9,237 bases of DNA from Clostridia bacterium (GCA_017481065.1 JAFUPT010000184.1:1-9237), one strand, 5' to 3'. Positions 1 to 5,920 are shown, counted from the first letter of the stretch. Program-made: numbers and translations. The notes: a model not told the origin generated them from the letters alone.

Positions 1-89
1 GTGATGGGGAAAATAGCTGCCACATCGCTGAATGCATATGCGACATGGCTGACAGCGGTATTGCCGTCACAAGTCATCTTGATGCTCAA
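1..89 (-). CDS. nifJ: Pyruvate:ferredoxin (flavodoxin) oxidoreductase, N-terminal fragment cut by the window edge
   Basis: The enzyme oxidatively decarboxylates pyruvate to acetyl-CoA and passes electrons to ferredoxin or flavodoxin, using thiamine diphosphate and iron-sulfur clusters in the cytoplasm; it is central to anaerobic Firmicute metabolism. Only 29 codons are visible, with no stop. They read MSIKMTCDGNTAV, then SHVAYAFSDVAAIFPI, and the next codon starts AC (Thr). This matches the family's N-terminal pattern of DGNTA, HVAYAF, VAAI-PIT. I chose TTG at 87-89 because it lies 8 bases after a perfect AAGGAGGT (98-105) and gives the usual few residues before the DGNTA motif; ATG at 75-77 is possible but far from that site. 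The gene has its own promoter and operator-like palindrome. A related 2-oxoacid oxidoreductase cannot be excluded from so short a piece. Confidence 0.75.
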   Translation of the reverse strand, partial: MSIKMTCDGNTAVSHVAYAFSDVAAIFPI

Positions 90-121
90 TGGAAAGGACC
101 TCCTTCTATATTTCGAGTATC

Positions 122-138
122 ATGATTCCCTAAATCAT
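122..138. promoter_or_regulatory. Operator-like palindrome at the oxidoreductase transcription start
   Basis: ATGATT (122-127) and AATCAT (133-138) form an inverted repeat with a 5-base spacer. It sits just after the -10 box, at or beside the predicted start of transcription, where a bound repressor would block initiation. The regulator is not identifiable from this window, and a small RNA hairpin is an alternative. Confidence 0.4.
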
Positions 139-146
139 CACTTATT

Positions 147-175
147 ATTATATGTTGTAACAAAGGAGAAGTCAA
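147..175 (-). promoter_or_regulatory. Sigma-A promoter of the pyruvate:ferredoxin oxidoreductase gene
   Basis: On the minus strand the -35 box TTGACT (170-175) and -10 box TATAAT (147-152) are separated by 17 bases. Transcription would start near 140, leaving a leader of about 50 bases before the TTG start at 89. Confidence 0.75.
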
Positions 176-295
176 GATAAATCCGTGTGACAACCAGGGG
201 ACTCTGTCCCCCGGACCCCGCCAAGGAGGCAGCGCCCCCTTGGAACCCGCACAAGCGGTGCTGCGCATCGCGGGGGAAAATATTATTGAAGTACA

Positions 296-355
296 AAGGC
301 TTCCCTGTGCAAGGGGAGCTGTCACCGCAGGTGACTGAGGGGTTGTATAATCATA
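296..355 (+). repeat. GGAGCTGTCACC repeat, copy 1
   Basis: One of four copies of a roughly 50-60 base unit with the core AAGGGGAGCTGTCACC, then GCAGGTGACTGAGGGGTTGT. The GTCACC...GGTGAC arms form a hairpin. The flanking AAAGGCT...CCCTGTG and TATAATCATAA stretches are shared with copy 2. All four copies have the same orientation. Similar units are common in Clostridia genomes; mobility is unproven. Confidence 0.75.
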
Positions 356-582
356 ACGGCGGCTTGTAGGCAAGCCGCCCTACGGGTTCTGTTTTAATCG
401 AAATGGGATGCCCGCATCCCGCCGCAAAAATATTCAAGGCACGCAAATGCATGCCTATTCAGAGGGGTGCAGGGAAGGGAGCGAAGCGACTAGCGCCAGC
501 GATTTGAAAAATCGCCAAGCGTAGCTGCGACAGCTTTAGCTGGGGCAGCCGTCATAGGAAATCATTTCCCCTGCCAGGGTTT

Positions 583-605
583 CCAAAGGGACAGAGTCCC
601 TTTGG
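583..605. repeat. Palindrome CCAAAGGG...CCCTTTGG
   Basis: A 23-base palindrome with perfect 8-base arms (plus inner pairing) and a short centre. It has the same length and plan as the CCAAGGGGG palindromes elsewhere in the window but a different arm sequence, so it is probably a diverged member of that family. Confidence 0.6.
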
Positions 606-627
606 CGTTCCCCCATCGCCTCCCCCC

Positions 628-656
628 TTGCATCCGCGCCGCAAGTGCAGTATAAT
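628..656 (+). promoter_or_regulatory. Probable promoter of galE
   Basis: A perfect -10 box TATAAT (651-656) stands 17 bases after a weak -35 box TTGCAT (628-633). The transcript would start near 663, giving a short leader of about 27 bases before the galE ATG at 690. Confidence 0.6.
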
Positions 657-689
657 AAAGGTATAAAGGATAAAAGGGGGACTAAGCCC

Positions 690-1688
690 ATGAGCATTCT
701 CGTCACCGGCGGCGCCGGCTATATCGGCAGCCACACCTGCGTGGAACTTCTGAACGCTGGCTATGAAATCGTAATCGCAGACAACATGGACAACGCCAAG
801 CCTGCCGCGCTGGACGCCATCCGCCGGATCACCGGCAAGGACTTTTCCTTCTACCAGATCGATATCCGCGACCGCGCTGCCATGGAGGAACTCTTCTCCA
901 ACGAGCAGATTGACGCCGCCATCCATTTCGCGGGCCTGAAGGCCGTGGGCGAATCCGTGGCCAAGCCCCTGATGTACTATGACAACAACCTGTATGGCTT
1001 CATCGTGCTGGCCGAAACCATGCAGAAGCACGGCGTGAAGAAGCTGGTGTTCTCCTCCTCCGCCACCGTGTACGGCATGAACAATCCCGTGCCCTTCAAG
1101 GAGGAAATGCCCACCTCCGCCACCAATCCCTACGGCTATACCAAGGTGATGATCGAGCAGATGCTGGATGATATCTGCATCGCCGATCCCGAGTGGGCTG
1201 TGTGCAAGCTGCGCTATTTCAACCCCATTGGCGCCCACGAGTCCGGCCTCATCGGCGAGGACCCCAATGGCATCCCCAACAACCTGCTGCCCTACATCGC
1301 CCGCGTTGCCGCCGGCAAGCTCAAGGAGCTCTCCGTGTTCGGCAACGATTATGATACCGTGGATGGCACCGGCGTGCGCGATTACATCCATGTGGTCGAT
1401 CTCGCCAAGGGCCATCTCGCCGCCCTGAATTATGTAAGCGAAAACAAGGGCTGCGAGGCCGTCAACCTCGGCACCGGTAACGGCACTTCCGTGCTCCAGA
1501 TCGTTTCCGCCTTTGAAAAGGCCTCCGGCAAGCCCGTGCCCTATAAGATCGTCGATCGCCGCGCCGGCGATATCGCCACCTGCTACGCCGATGCTTCCAA
1601 GGCAGAAAAGCTCTTCGGCTGGCATGCTGAGAAGAATATCGACGATATGTGCCGCGATGGCTGGAACTTCCAGTCCAGGCAGCAGTAA
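690..1688 (+). CDS. galE: UDP-glucose 4-epimerase GalE
   Basis: This NAD-dependent cytoplasmic enzyme interconverts UDP-glucose and UDP-galactose, feeding galactose use (Leloir pathway) and supplying UDP-galactose for surface glycans. The 332-residue product has the usual length. It shows the Rossmann TGGAGYIG motif at residues 6-13, HFAGLKAVGES near 79-89, the catalytic serine in FSSSATVYG (121-129) and Tyr148-x3-Lys152 in YGYTK, as in short-chain dehydrogenase-type epimerases. The ATG at 690 follows AAGGGGG (674-680) at a good distance and puts the Rossmann motif at the very N-terminus; the upstream in-frame ATG at 645 overlaps the -10 box region and is rejected. It stands alone, with no other sugar gene nearby, and only repeats follow it. 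The family call is firm. Confidence 0.95.
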   Translation: MSILVTGGAGYIGSHTCVELLNAGYEIVIADNMDNAKPAALDAIRRITGKDFSFYQIDIRDRAAMEELFSNEQIDAAIHFAGLKAVGESVAKPLMYYDNNLYGFIVLAETMQKHGVKKLVFSSSATVYGMNNPVPFKEEMPTSATNPYGYTKVMIEQMLDDICIADPEWAVCKLRYFNPIGAHESGLIGEDPNGIPNNLLPYIARVAAGKLKELSVFGNDYDTVDGTGVRDYIHVVDLAKGHLAALNYVSENKGCEAVNLGTGNGTSVLQIVSAFEKASGKPVPYKIVDRRAGDIATCYADASKAEKLFGWHAEKNIDDMCRDGWNFQSRQQ

Positions 1689-1730
1689 CGGGGGAGAGGA
1701 ACGATTGGGGACGCTGTCCCCAAACCCCTG

Positions 1731-1753
1731 CCAAGGGGGATGATCCCCCTTGG
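1731..1753. repeat. CCAAGGGGG palindrome, galE-metN copy
   Basis: CCAAGGGGGATGATCCCCCTTGG is a 23-base near-perfect palindrome followed by AACCCTCAGTAAAGGCACGC. The same or near-identical sequence recurs at 3907-3929, 7070-7092 and 9198-9220, with diverged copies at 221-243 and 8046-8068. Confidence 0.85.
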
Positions 1754-1808
1754 AACCCTCAGTAAAGGCACGCATACGCGTGCCTTAAAATATTTTGGAA
1801 TCAAACCA

Positions 1809-1870
1809 AAGGCTCCGCTGTGCAAGGGGAGCTGTCACCGCAGGTGACTGAAGGGTTGTATAATCATAAT
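1809..1870 (+). repeat. GGAGCTGTCACC repeat, copy 2
   Basis: Nearly identical to the copy at 296-355, including the trailing TTGTATAATCATAA. It is followed, as in copy 1, by a GGCGGCTTG...CAAGCCG hairpin and the phrase CTACGGGTT, so these two loci share a longer composite unit. Confidence 0.75.
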
Positions 1871-1961
1871 GGCGGCTTGCAGGCAAGCCGTCCTACGGGT
1901 TTTGTTTCAATCGAAATGGAATTGTAGGGCGGGATGCCCACATCCCGCCGCAAAATTCCCC

Positions 1962-1992
1962 GCAAATCGTGCCGCTGTCCGGCACGATTTGC
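1962..1992. repeat. GCAAATCG hairpin, copy 1
   Basis: A 31-base element: two perfect 13-base arms (GCAAATCGTGCCG and its complement) around a 5-base loop. Copies at 4047-4077, 5478-5508 and 7026-7056 keep the fold with changed arm bases. Confidence 0.8.
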
Positions 1993-2033
1993 TTTACAGG
2001 GGTTTCCAAGGGGGCAAGCCGGCTTTGCCGGCT

Positions 2034-2064
2034 GACTATTTCAAACCGAAGATTTGAAATAGTC
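2034..2064. repeat. Perfect inverted repeat GACTATTTCAAA/TTTGAAATAGTC
   Basis: Two perfect 12-base arms around a 7-base loop, about 60 bases upstream of the metN -35 box. It is not repeated elsewhere in the window. It could be part of the repeat mosaic or a terminator remnant; there is no T-run. Confidence 0.6.
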
Positions 2065-2126
2065 GCTATCATTCCCTTTGGCGGCAGGGTTTCCCTGGCG
2101 TTTCCATCCCCTCCCCGAAATTTTCC

Positions 2127-2155
2127 TTGACACCCTCCCCGTCTCCCCGTATAAT
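2127..2155 (+). promoter_or_regulatory. Consensus promoter of metN-metI
   Basis: A perfect TTGACA (2127-2132) and a perfect TATAAT (2150-2155) are separated by 17 bases. The predicted start near 2162 leaves only about 42 bases before metN. I see no SAM riboswitch, T-box or leader peptide in that space, so regulation by transcript attenuation is unlikely here. Confidence 0.85.
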
Positions 2156-2203
2156 CTAAATGGATATTTGTAATTTTCCCTAAGATTTTACGGGGGTTTT
2201 AGA

Positions 2204-3226
2204 ATGGACAAGGAAATTATTCGGATTGAACATCTGAGCAAAATTTTCAATGGCGCTGCGGGAAGAATCGTGGCGCTGGAGGATATCAATCTCTCCATCT
2301 GCGAGGGCGATATTTTCGGCATCATCGGCCTGTCCGGCGCGGGCAAGAGCACGCTGGTGCGCTGCATGAACCTGCTGGAGGTGCCCACCGAGGGCAAGGT
2401 GATCTTCGATGGCAAAAATCTGATGGATATGCCCCAGAAGGAATTGCTCACCACCCGCCAGGGCATCGGCATGATCTTCCAGGATTTCAACCTCATGGCC
2501 CAGCGCAACGCCTTCAAGAACGTGTGCTATCCCATGGAGATCGCCAAGGTGCCGAAGAAGGATGCGGAGAAGCGCGCCAGGGAGCTGCTGGAGCTCGTGG
2601 GCCTGGCAGACCGCATGAAGGCATATCCCAGCCAGCTTTCCGGCGGCCAGAAGCAGCGCGTGGCCATCGCCCGCGCGCTGGCGATGAATCCCAAGGTGCT
2701 GCTGTGCGACGAGGCCACTTCCGCCCTCGACCCGAATACCACCCGCCAGATTCTGGATCTTTTGAAGCAGATCAATGCCGAGCTGGGCGTAACCATCGTG
2801 GTCATCACCCATGAAATGAAGGTTATCGAAACCATCTGCAATAAGGTTGCCGTGCTGGACCAGAGCCATGTGGTGGAGGAAGGCCTGGTGCGCGATGTGT
2901 TCATCCATCCCCAGAGCAAAATTGCCCGCCAGCTCATCCTGCCCCAGCAGGAAAATGTGGAGCTCTCCGACAGCAATTGCCTGCGCATCATCTTCGATGG
3001 CTATTCCGCCTATGAGCCCGTGATTTCCAACCTCGCGCTGGAATGCCATGCCGCCATGAATATCCTCTTTGCCAATACCCGCATCGTGGATGGCAAAACC
3101 ATCGGCCAGATGCTCCTGCAGCTGCCCCAGGATGAAACCACCGTGCTGCGCGTGAAGCAGTGGCTCACCGACCGCAATATCACTTTCAAGGAGGAGACGC
3201 TGAATGTTTACGGCATCAATGATTAA
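2204..3226 (+). CDS. metN: Methionine ABC transporter ATP-binding protein MetN
   Basis: This is the ATPase that powers methionine import through MetI with binding protein MetQ. The 340-residue length fits the family. Visible motifs are Walker [10 protein letters not shown] (42-50), Q-loop Gln93 in FQDF, signature LSGGQ (145-149), Walker B VLLCDE (165-170) and H-loop His203 in VITHEM. Residues from about 260 to 335 have the length and position of the C-terminal NIL/ACT-like domain, which in E. coli MetN binds methionine and inhibits transport from inside. The ATG at 2204 has GGGGG (2192-2196) seven bases upstream. Its end overlaps metI by 23 bases, indicating an operon and translational coupling. 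Substrate is assigned from the domain layout plus the neighbouring metI, metQ and Met-rich leader. Confidence 0.93.
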   Translation: MDKEIIRIEHLSKIFNGAAGRIVALEDINLSICEGDIFGIIGLSGAGKSTLVRCMNLLEVPTEGKVIFDGKNLMDMPQKELLTTRQGIGMIFQDFNLMAQRNAFKNVCYPMEIAKVPKKDAEKRARELLELVGLADRMKAYPSQLSGGQKQRVAIARALAMNPKVLLCDEATSALDPNTTRQILDLLKQINAELGVTIVVITHEMKVIETICNKVAVLDQSHVVEEGLVRDVFIHPQSKIARQLILPQQENVELSDSNCLRIIFDGYSAYEPVISNLALECHAAMNILFANTRIVDGKTIGQMLLQLPQDETTVLRVKQWLTDRNITFKEETLNVYGIND

Positions 3227-3866
3227 TGAGATGCTCAATGGCATCGCCCAGACCCTGTACATGACGCTCTTTTCCACCCTCCTGGCCTATGTGCTCGGCC
3301 TGCCCATCGGCGTGGCCCTCTGCGTCACCGATAAGGGCGGCCTGCATCCCATGAAGGGCGTGAACGCCGTGCTCGGCGCCATCGTGAATGTGGTGCGCTC
3401 CGTGCCCTTCATCATCCTGCTGATCACCGTGCTGCCCTTTACCCAGTGGCTGCTGGGCACTACCCTCGGCCCCACTGCAACCGTGGTTCCGCTGGTTATC
3501 TCCGCCGCGCCCTTCATCGGCCGCATGGTGGAAGGCTCCCTCAAGGAAGTTCCCGCCGGCGTGATCGAGGCTGCCCGCGCCATGGGTACCTCCAATGTGA
3601 AGATCATCTTCAAAACCCTCATCCCCGAGGCCAAGCCCTCCCTGATCAATGGTTGCGTTATCACCATGACCACCATCCTCGGCTATACCGCCATGGCGGG
3701 CTATGTAGGCGGCGGCGGCCTCGGCGCAATCGCCATCAACTATGGCTATTACCGCTATAATACCCCGGTCATGCTCGTCACCGTGCTGCTCATGGTTGTG
3801 ATCGTGCAGCTCTTCCAGGAGATCGGCTCCAGAATTGGCAAGAAGACGGACAAGAGAATTCGCTAA
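3204..3866 (+). CDS. metI: Methionine ABC transporter permease MetI
   Basis: This inner-membrane permease pairs as a dimer with two MetN subunits to import methionine. The 220-residue product is the usual size, with about five hydrophobic segments (near 17-41, 53-83, 92-105, 148-178 and 187-208). The EAA loop that docks onto the ATPase is clear: EAARAMG at 122-128 followed by LIPEA about ten residues later. The ATG at 3204 lies inside the end of metN and has a perfect AAGGAGGAG (3188-3196). It is transcribed with metN from the 2127-2155 promoter. No binding-protein gene follows immediately; metQ lies about 640 bases on, behind repeats and its own promoter. Confidence 0.93.
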   Translation: MFTASMINEMLNGIAQTLYMTLFSTLLAYVLGLPIGVALCVTDKGGLHPMKGVNAVLGAIVNVVRSVPFIILLITVLPFTQWLLGTTLGPTATVVPLVISAAPFIGRMVEGSLKEVPAGVIEAARAMGTSNVKIIFKTLIPEAKPSLINGCVITMTTILGYTAMAGYVGGGGLGAIAINYGYYRYNTPVMLVTVLLMVVIVQLFQEIGSRIGKKTDKRIR

Positions 3867-3906
3867 GACAAGGGTTACGGTCAGGGGTGCTGCCCCTGAA
3901 ACCCCG

Positions 3907-3929
3907 CCAAGGGGAATGATTCCCCTTGG
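3907..3929. repeat. CCAAGGGG palindrome, metI-metQ copy
   Basis: Same 23-base unit as at 1731-1753, with paired changes on both arms (GGGGAA/TTCCCC instead of GGGGGA/TCCCCC), which keeps the palindrome intact. Confidence 0.85.
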
Positions 3930-3983
3930 AACCCTCAGTAAAGGCACGCTTTGCGTGCCTTGAAATATTTTGGAACAGAGACA

Positions 3984-4036
3984 AAGGCTCCCCTGTGCAA
4001 GGAGAGCTGTCACCGCAGATGACTGAGGGGTTGTTA
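3984..4036 (+). repeat. GGAGCTGTCACC repeat, copy 3
   Basis: Matches copies 1 and 2 with a few substitutions (AAGGAGAGCTGTCACC, CAGATGACTGAGGGG). Same orientation as the others. Confidence 0.7.
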
Positions 4037-4046
4037 CAATCCCTCC

Positions 4047-4077
4047 GCAAATCGTGCCGCTATTCGGCGCGATTTGC
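4047..4077. repeat. GCAAATCG hairpin, copy 2
   Basis: The same 31-base fold as at 1962-1992. One arm base has changed so that a T-A pair becomes a T-G wobble. Confidence 0.8.
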
Positions 4078-4171
4078 TTATGTGCAGGGTTCTTAGGGGC
4101 AGCGCCCCCCAGCGTCCCTCAGCGTTCCTTCTCCAATATTTTGTGCAAACTGTAAAATTTTCAATGAATGC

Positions 4172-4200
4172 TTGACAAATGGAAGCGGGCTTTATATAAT
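4172..4200 (+). promoter_or_regulatory. Consensus promoter of the metQ leader and metQ
   Basis: A perfect TTGACA (4172-4177) and a perfect TATAAT (4195-4200) with a 17-base spacer. Transcription should begin near 4207, about 40 bases before the Met-rich leader peptide and about 300 bases before metQ. A promoter this strong with a long leader suggests control after initiation. Confidence 0.88.
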
Positions 4201-4247
4201 GTCCACAAATCCAGTAGTTAAACGGATTCGGAAAGGAGGAGCTTAAG

Positions 4248-4340
4248 ATGAAGTACGCAGCCATCCAGAACAGCATTATGATGATGTATATGGGCATGCG
4301 CCGGATGTGCATGCACGCTTCGCTATGCTCCGAACTCTGA
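4248..4340 (+). CDS. Methionine-rich leader peptide of metQ
   Basis: A 30-codon open frame encodes MKYAAIQNSIMMMYMGMR followed by RMCMHASLCSEL. Eight of 30 residues are Met, with seven between positions 11 and 22 including a run of three. It has an excellent ribosome binding site (AAAGGAGGA, 4232-4240, 7 bases before ATG) and starts about 40 bases after the predicted transcript start. An intrinsic terminator and a possible antiterminator follow before metQ. This matches the design of amino-acid leader peptides (trp, his, leu type), where scarce charged tRNA stalls the ribosome. I infer that scarcity of Met-tRNA stalls translation here and lets metQ be transcribed. The peptide itself probably has no other role. 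Direct evidence is the codon content and layout; the mechanism is inferred. Confidence 0.85.
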   Translation: MKYAAIQNSIMMMYMGMRRMCMHASLCSEL

Positions 4341-4447
4341 ATGGTTTCCAGCGCCGGGGAAAAAGACCGGCGGATAAGAAGGGGCAGGCAGCGAAGAAAA
4401 GCTGGCTGTCCCTTTTCTATTGGAAATCCGGGAGCGCATGCACATCC
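4303..4447 (+). promoter_or_regulatory. Methionine attenuator of metQ: antiterminator, terminator and enclosing helices
   Basis: The leader RNA can fold in exclusive ways. Terminator: 4379-4392 with 4401-4414. Antiterminator: CTTCGCT (4318-4324) with AGCGAAG (4390-4396), and GCTCC (4327-4331) with GGGGC (4381-4385), which together occupy the terminator's 5' arm. A ribosome stalled in the Met cluster (about 4278-4313) would leave 4318-4331 free to form the antiterminator. A ribosome reaching the stop codon at 4338-4340 would cover it and let the terminator form. Separately, 4303-4314 pairs perfectly with 4436-4447, GCTCC (4327-4331) with GGAGC (4431-4435), and 4343-4350 with 4421-4428. CGCCGG (4352-4357) pairs with CCGGCG (4367-4372). 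Pairings were found by eye. Confidence 0.7.
4377..4418 (+). terminator. Intrinsic terminator inside the metQ leader
   Basis: AAGGGGCAGGCAGC (4379-4392) pairs with GCTGGCTGTCCCTT (4401-4414) around an 8-base loop, with one G-G mismatch and one G-T wobble. The run TTTTCT follows the GC-rich stem at 4413-4418. It lies between the leader peptide and metQ, so it acts as an attenuator rather than a gene-end terminator. Confidence 0.75.
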
Positions 4448-4502
4448 AAATCCTGCGAAGCTGGCAATCCAAGGTTCATAATTTGAAAAGGAGATAAACA
4501 TC

Positions 4503-5300
4503 ATGAAGAAGATTCTTGCAATCGCACTGGTTCTGGTTCTCGCCCTGGCAAATGTATCCGCACTGGCCGCCACCACCATCAAGGTAGGCGCAACCCCCGC
4601 ACCCCACGCCGAAATCCTGGAAGTTGTAAAGCCCATCCTGGCCGAGCAGGATATCAACCTGGAAATCGTGCAGTTCAATGATTACATCATCCCCAACACC
4701 GCCGTTGAATCCGGCCAGATCGACGCCAACTATTTCCAGCATGTGCTGTATCTGAATGATTTCAATGTCCAGAATGGCACCCATCTGGCAATCGTTGAAA
4801 AGATTCATTATGAGCCCTTCGGCATCTACGCCGGCAAGACCGCTTCCCTCGAGGAGCTGAAGGATGGCGCCCAGATCGCCGTTCCCAATGATGGCACCAA
4901 CGAAGCCCGCGCACTGCTGCTGCTGGAGGCCCAGGGCCTGATCAAGCTGAAGGAAGGCGTTGGCCTCACCGCCACCAAGCTGGATATCGTTGAAAATGCC
5001 AAGAATTTCGAAATCATCGAAATCGAAGCTGCCCAGCTGCCCCGTTCCCTCGGCTCTGTGGATGTAGCCGTTATCAATGGCAACTATGCCATCGACGCCG
5101 GCCTGAAGGCATCCGATGCGCTCGCAGTTGAAGATGGCGAATCCGAGGTCATCCAGCAGAACTACGCCAACGTTCTCGTCGCCAAGGAAGGCAACGAAAC
5201 CAGCGAAGCCCTGGTCGCCCTCGCCGAGGCCCTCAAGAGCGAAGAAGTGAAGGCCTTCATCGAAGCTACCTACGAAGGCGCCGTAGTGCCGCTGTTCTAA
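4503..5300 (+). CDS. metQ: Methionine ABC transporter substrate-binding protein MetQ (NlpA family)
   Basis: This extracytoplasmic protein captures methionine and delivers it to MetN-MetI. The 265-residue product begins with a signal peptide (MKK, then a hydrophobic stretch to about residue 22). It continues with family hallmarks: KVGATPAPHAEIL, DYIIPNTAVESGQIDANYFQH, IAVPNDGTNEARALLLL and DVAVINGNYAIDAG. The ATG at 4503 follows AAAAGGAG (4486-4493). Unusually for a Gram-positive binding protein, I see no cysteine anywhere, so there is no lipobox. The ALA-A sequence near 20-23 suggests cleavage by signal peptidase I and release or non-lipid attachment. It is expressed from its own promoter behind the Met-rich leader and ends at a strong terminator. 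NlpA relatives may take other substrates, but the leader and metNI nearby support methionine. Confidence 0.93.
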   Translation: MKKILAIALVLVLALANVSALAATTIKVGATPAPHAEILEVVKPILAEQDINLEIVQFNDYIIPNTAVESGQIDANYFQHVLYLNDFNVQNGTHLAIVEKIHYEPFGIYAGKTASLEELKDGAQIAVPNDGTNEARALLLLEAQGLIKLKEGVGLTATKLDIVENAKNFEIIEIEAAQLPRSLGSVDVAVINGNYAIDAGLKASDALAVEDGESEVIQQNYANVLVAKEGNETSEALVALAEALKSEEVKAFIEATYEGAVVPLF

Positions 5301-5367
5301 TGCCGGCTGTCCCACGGCAATAAATTGCCGGGAGACGTTGGGGACTGTCAGCCCCCAAACCGCACAT

Positions 5368-5400
5368 AAAACATCGACCCCAGAGTGGGGTCGATGTTTT
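5368..5400 (+). terminator. Intrinsic terminator after metQ
   Basis: A perfect 14-bp stem (AAAACATCGACCCC with GGGGTCGATGTTTT) around a 5-base loop, ending in TTTT and followed by GATTTT. The 5' arm begins with AAAA, so it could also work for transcripts from the right, but the minus-strand operon has its own terminator upstream. Confidence 0.88.
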
Positions 5401-5418
5401 GATTTTGGGAGAAACCCT

Positions 5419-5508
5419 AGGCTCCCCTGCGGAAGGGGAGCTGTCACCGAAGGTGACTGAGGGGTTGTATATTTTTTGCAAAGCGCGCCGCCGTCCGGCG
5501 CGATTTGC
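5419..5508 (+). repeat. GGAGCTGTCACC repeat copy 4 and GCAAATCG-type hairpin copy 3
   Basis: At 5419-5470 the unit reads GGCTCCCCTGCGGAAGGGGAG, slightly different from copies 1-3, with GTCACCGAAGGTGAC as its hairpin. At 5478-5508 a 31-base hairpin (GCAAAGCGCGCCG...CGGCGCGATTTGC) follows. The pair lies in the gap between the convergent metQ and rpsR genes, which otherwise contains only the two terminators. Confidence 0.75.
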
Positions 5509-5573
5509 ATATGTGCGGGTTCACTCCATGGCGGGGTTTCAGGGGGCAGAGCCACTGATCTTCGTCGCCCCTG

Positions 5574-5608
5574 CAATAGAAAAAATCCCCGGGTTATCCC
5601 GGGGATTT
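5574..5608 (-). terminator. Intrinsic terminator of the rpsF-ssb-rpsR operon
   Basis: On the minus strand AAATCCCCGGG pairs perfectly with CCCGGGGATTT (5598-5608 with 5583-5593) around a 4-base loop, followed by a run of six Ts. It starts about 18 bases after the rpsR stop codon. Confidence 0.9.
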
Positions 5609-5625
5609 GATCTGCACGTTATTTC

Positions 5626-5871
5626 TTATTCAGAAACGTAGGGCATCAGAGCGATGGTGCGTGCACGCTTGATAGCGGTGGACAGCTGACGCTGATGCTT
5701 TGCGCAAGTGCCGGTCATGCGGCGGGGCAGGATCTTGCCGCGCTCGCTGGTGAACTTGCGGAGCTTCAGGACATCCTTATAATCGATGTACTGAACCTTT
5801 TCAACGCAGAACTGGCAAACCTTCCGGCGCGGCTTGCGGCCACGGGGACGGCGTACGCGATCTTCAGACAT
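5626..5871 (-). CDS. rpsR: Small ribosomal subunit protein S18 (bS18), zinc-type
   Basis: S18 binds the 30S platform as a heterodimer with S6. The 81-residue product matches the family: a basic N-terminus, KVCQFC at 17-22, [13 protein letters not shown], and the conserved [20 protein letters not shown], then [12 protein letters not shown]. Cys19, Cys22, Cys56 and His59 form a CxxC plus CxxH set. This marks the zinc-binding form; many bacteria also or instead carry a form lacking these cysteines. The ATG at 5871 has a perfect AAGGAGGA (5879-5886). It is the last gene of the operon and is followed by a strong terminator. Confidence 0.97.
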   Translation of the reverse strand: MSEDRVRRPRGRKPRRKVCQFCVEKVQYIDYKDVLKLRKFTSERGKILPRRMTGTCAKHQRQLSTAIKRARTIALMPYVSE

Positions 5872-5920
5872 GTTTCGTTCCTCCTTATAGATTCAAGAAG
5901 AGGGATCAGATCCCCAGATG

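Larger units (their letters stand above)
181..627. other. Intergenic stretch of palindromic repeat modules, no gene
   Basis: No credible coding sequence is present. The stretch holds a degenerate CCAAGG-type palindrome (221-243), a GGAGCTGTCACC unit (296-355), a GGCGGCTTG hairpin (358-379), a GGCACGC palindrome (438-455) and a perfect-armed CCAAAGGG palindrome (583-605). All but the last recur elsewhere in the window. The short open frames here simply run through these repeats. Confidence 0.7.
1689..2126. other. Intergenic repeat mosaic between galE and metN, no gene
   Basis: The whole gap is built of palindromes: TTGGGGAC...GTCCCCAA (1706-1723), the 23-base CCAAGGGGG unit (1731-1753), GGCACGC...GCGTGCC (1767-1784), the GGAGCTGTCACC unit (1809-1870), GGCGGGATG...CATCCCGCC (about 1928-1949), the GCAAATCG hairpin (1962-1992) and a perfect 12-base-arm palindrome (2034-2064). 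The 1706-1723 hairpin may help end galE transcription but lacks a T-run. No coding sequence is seen. Confidence 0.7.
3867..4130. other. Intergenic repeat mosaic between metI and the metQ promoter
   Basis: No gene. It holds CAGGGGTGCTGCCCCTG (about 3881-3897), the CCAAGGGG palindrome (3907-3929), GGCACGC...GCGTGCC (3943-3959), a GGAGCTGTCACC unit (3984-4036) and a GCAAATCG hairpin (4047-4077). The order of modules matches the galE-metN gap. Any of the GC-rich hairpins could slow polymerase after metI, but none has a proper T-run. Confidence 0.7.

Noticed and set aside
552..1775. A 407-codon open frame on the minus strand across galE
   Set aside because: It lies antisense to a clear galE and arises from the GC-rich third codon positions; its translation is His/Gly/Ala-rich with no family motif.
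2160..2183. Short frame MDICNFP just after the metN promoter
   Set aside because: Its ATG coincides with the predicted transcript start, it has no ribosome binding site and no amino-acid bias relevant to methionine.
2180..4013. Long minus-strand open frames across metN and metI
   Set aside because: They mirror the codons of well-supported genes on the other strand and have no ribosome binding sites or recognisable domains.
4207..4502. SAM riboswitch or T-box upstream of metQ
   Set aside because: I see no SAM-I core, no T-box sequence and no specifier-loop arrangement; the Met-rich open frame explains the leader better.
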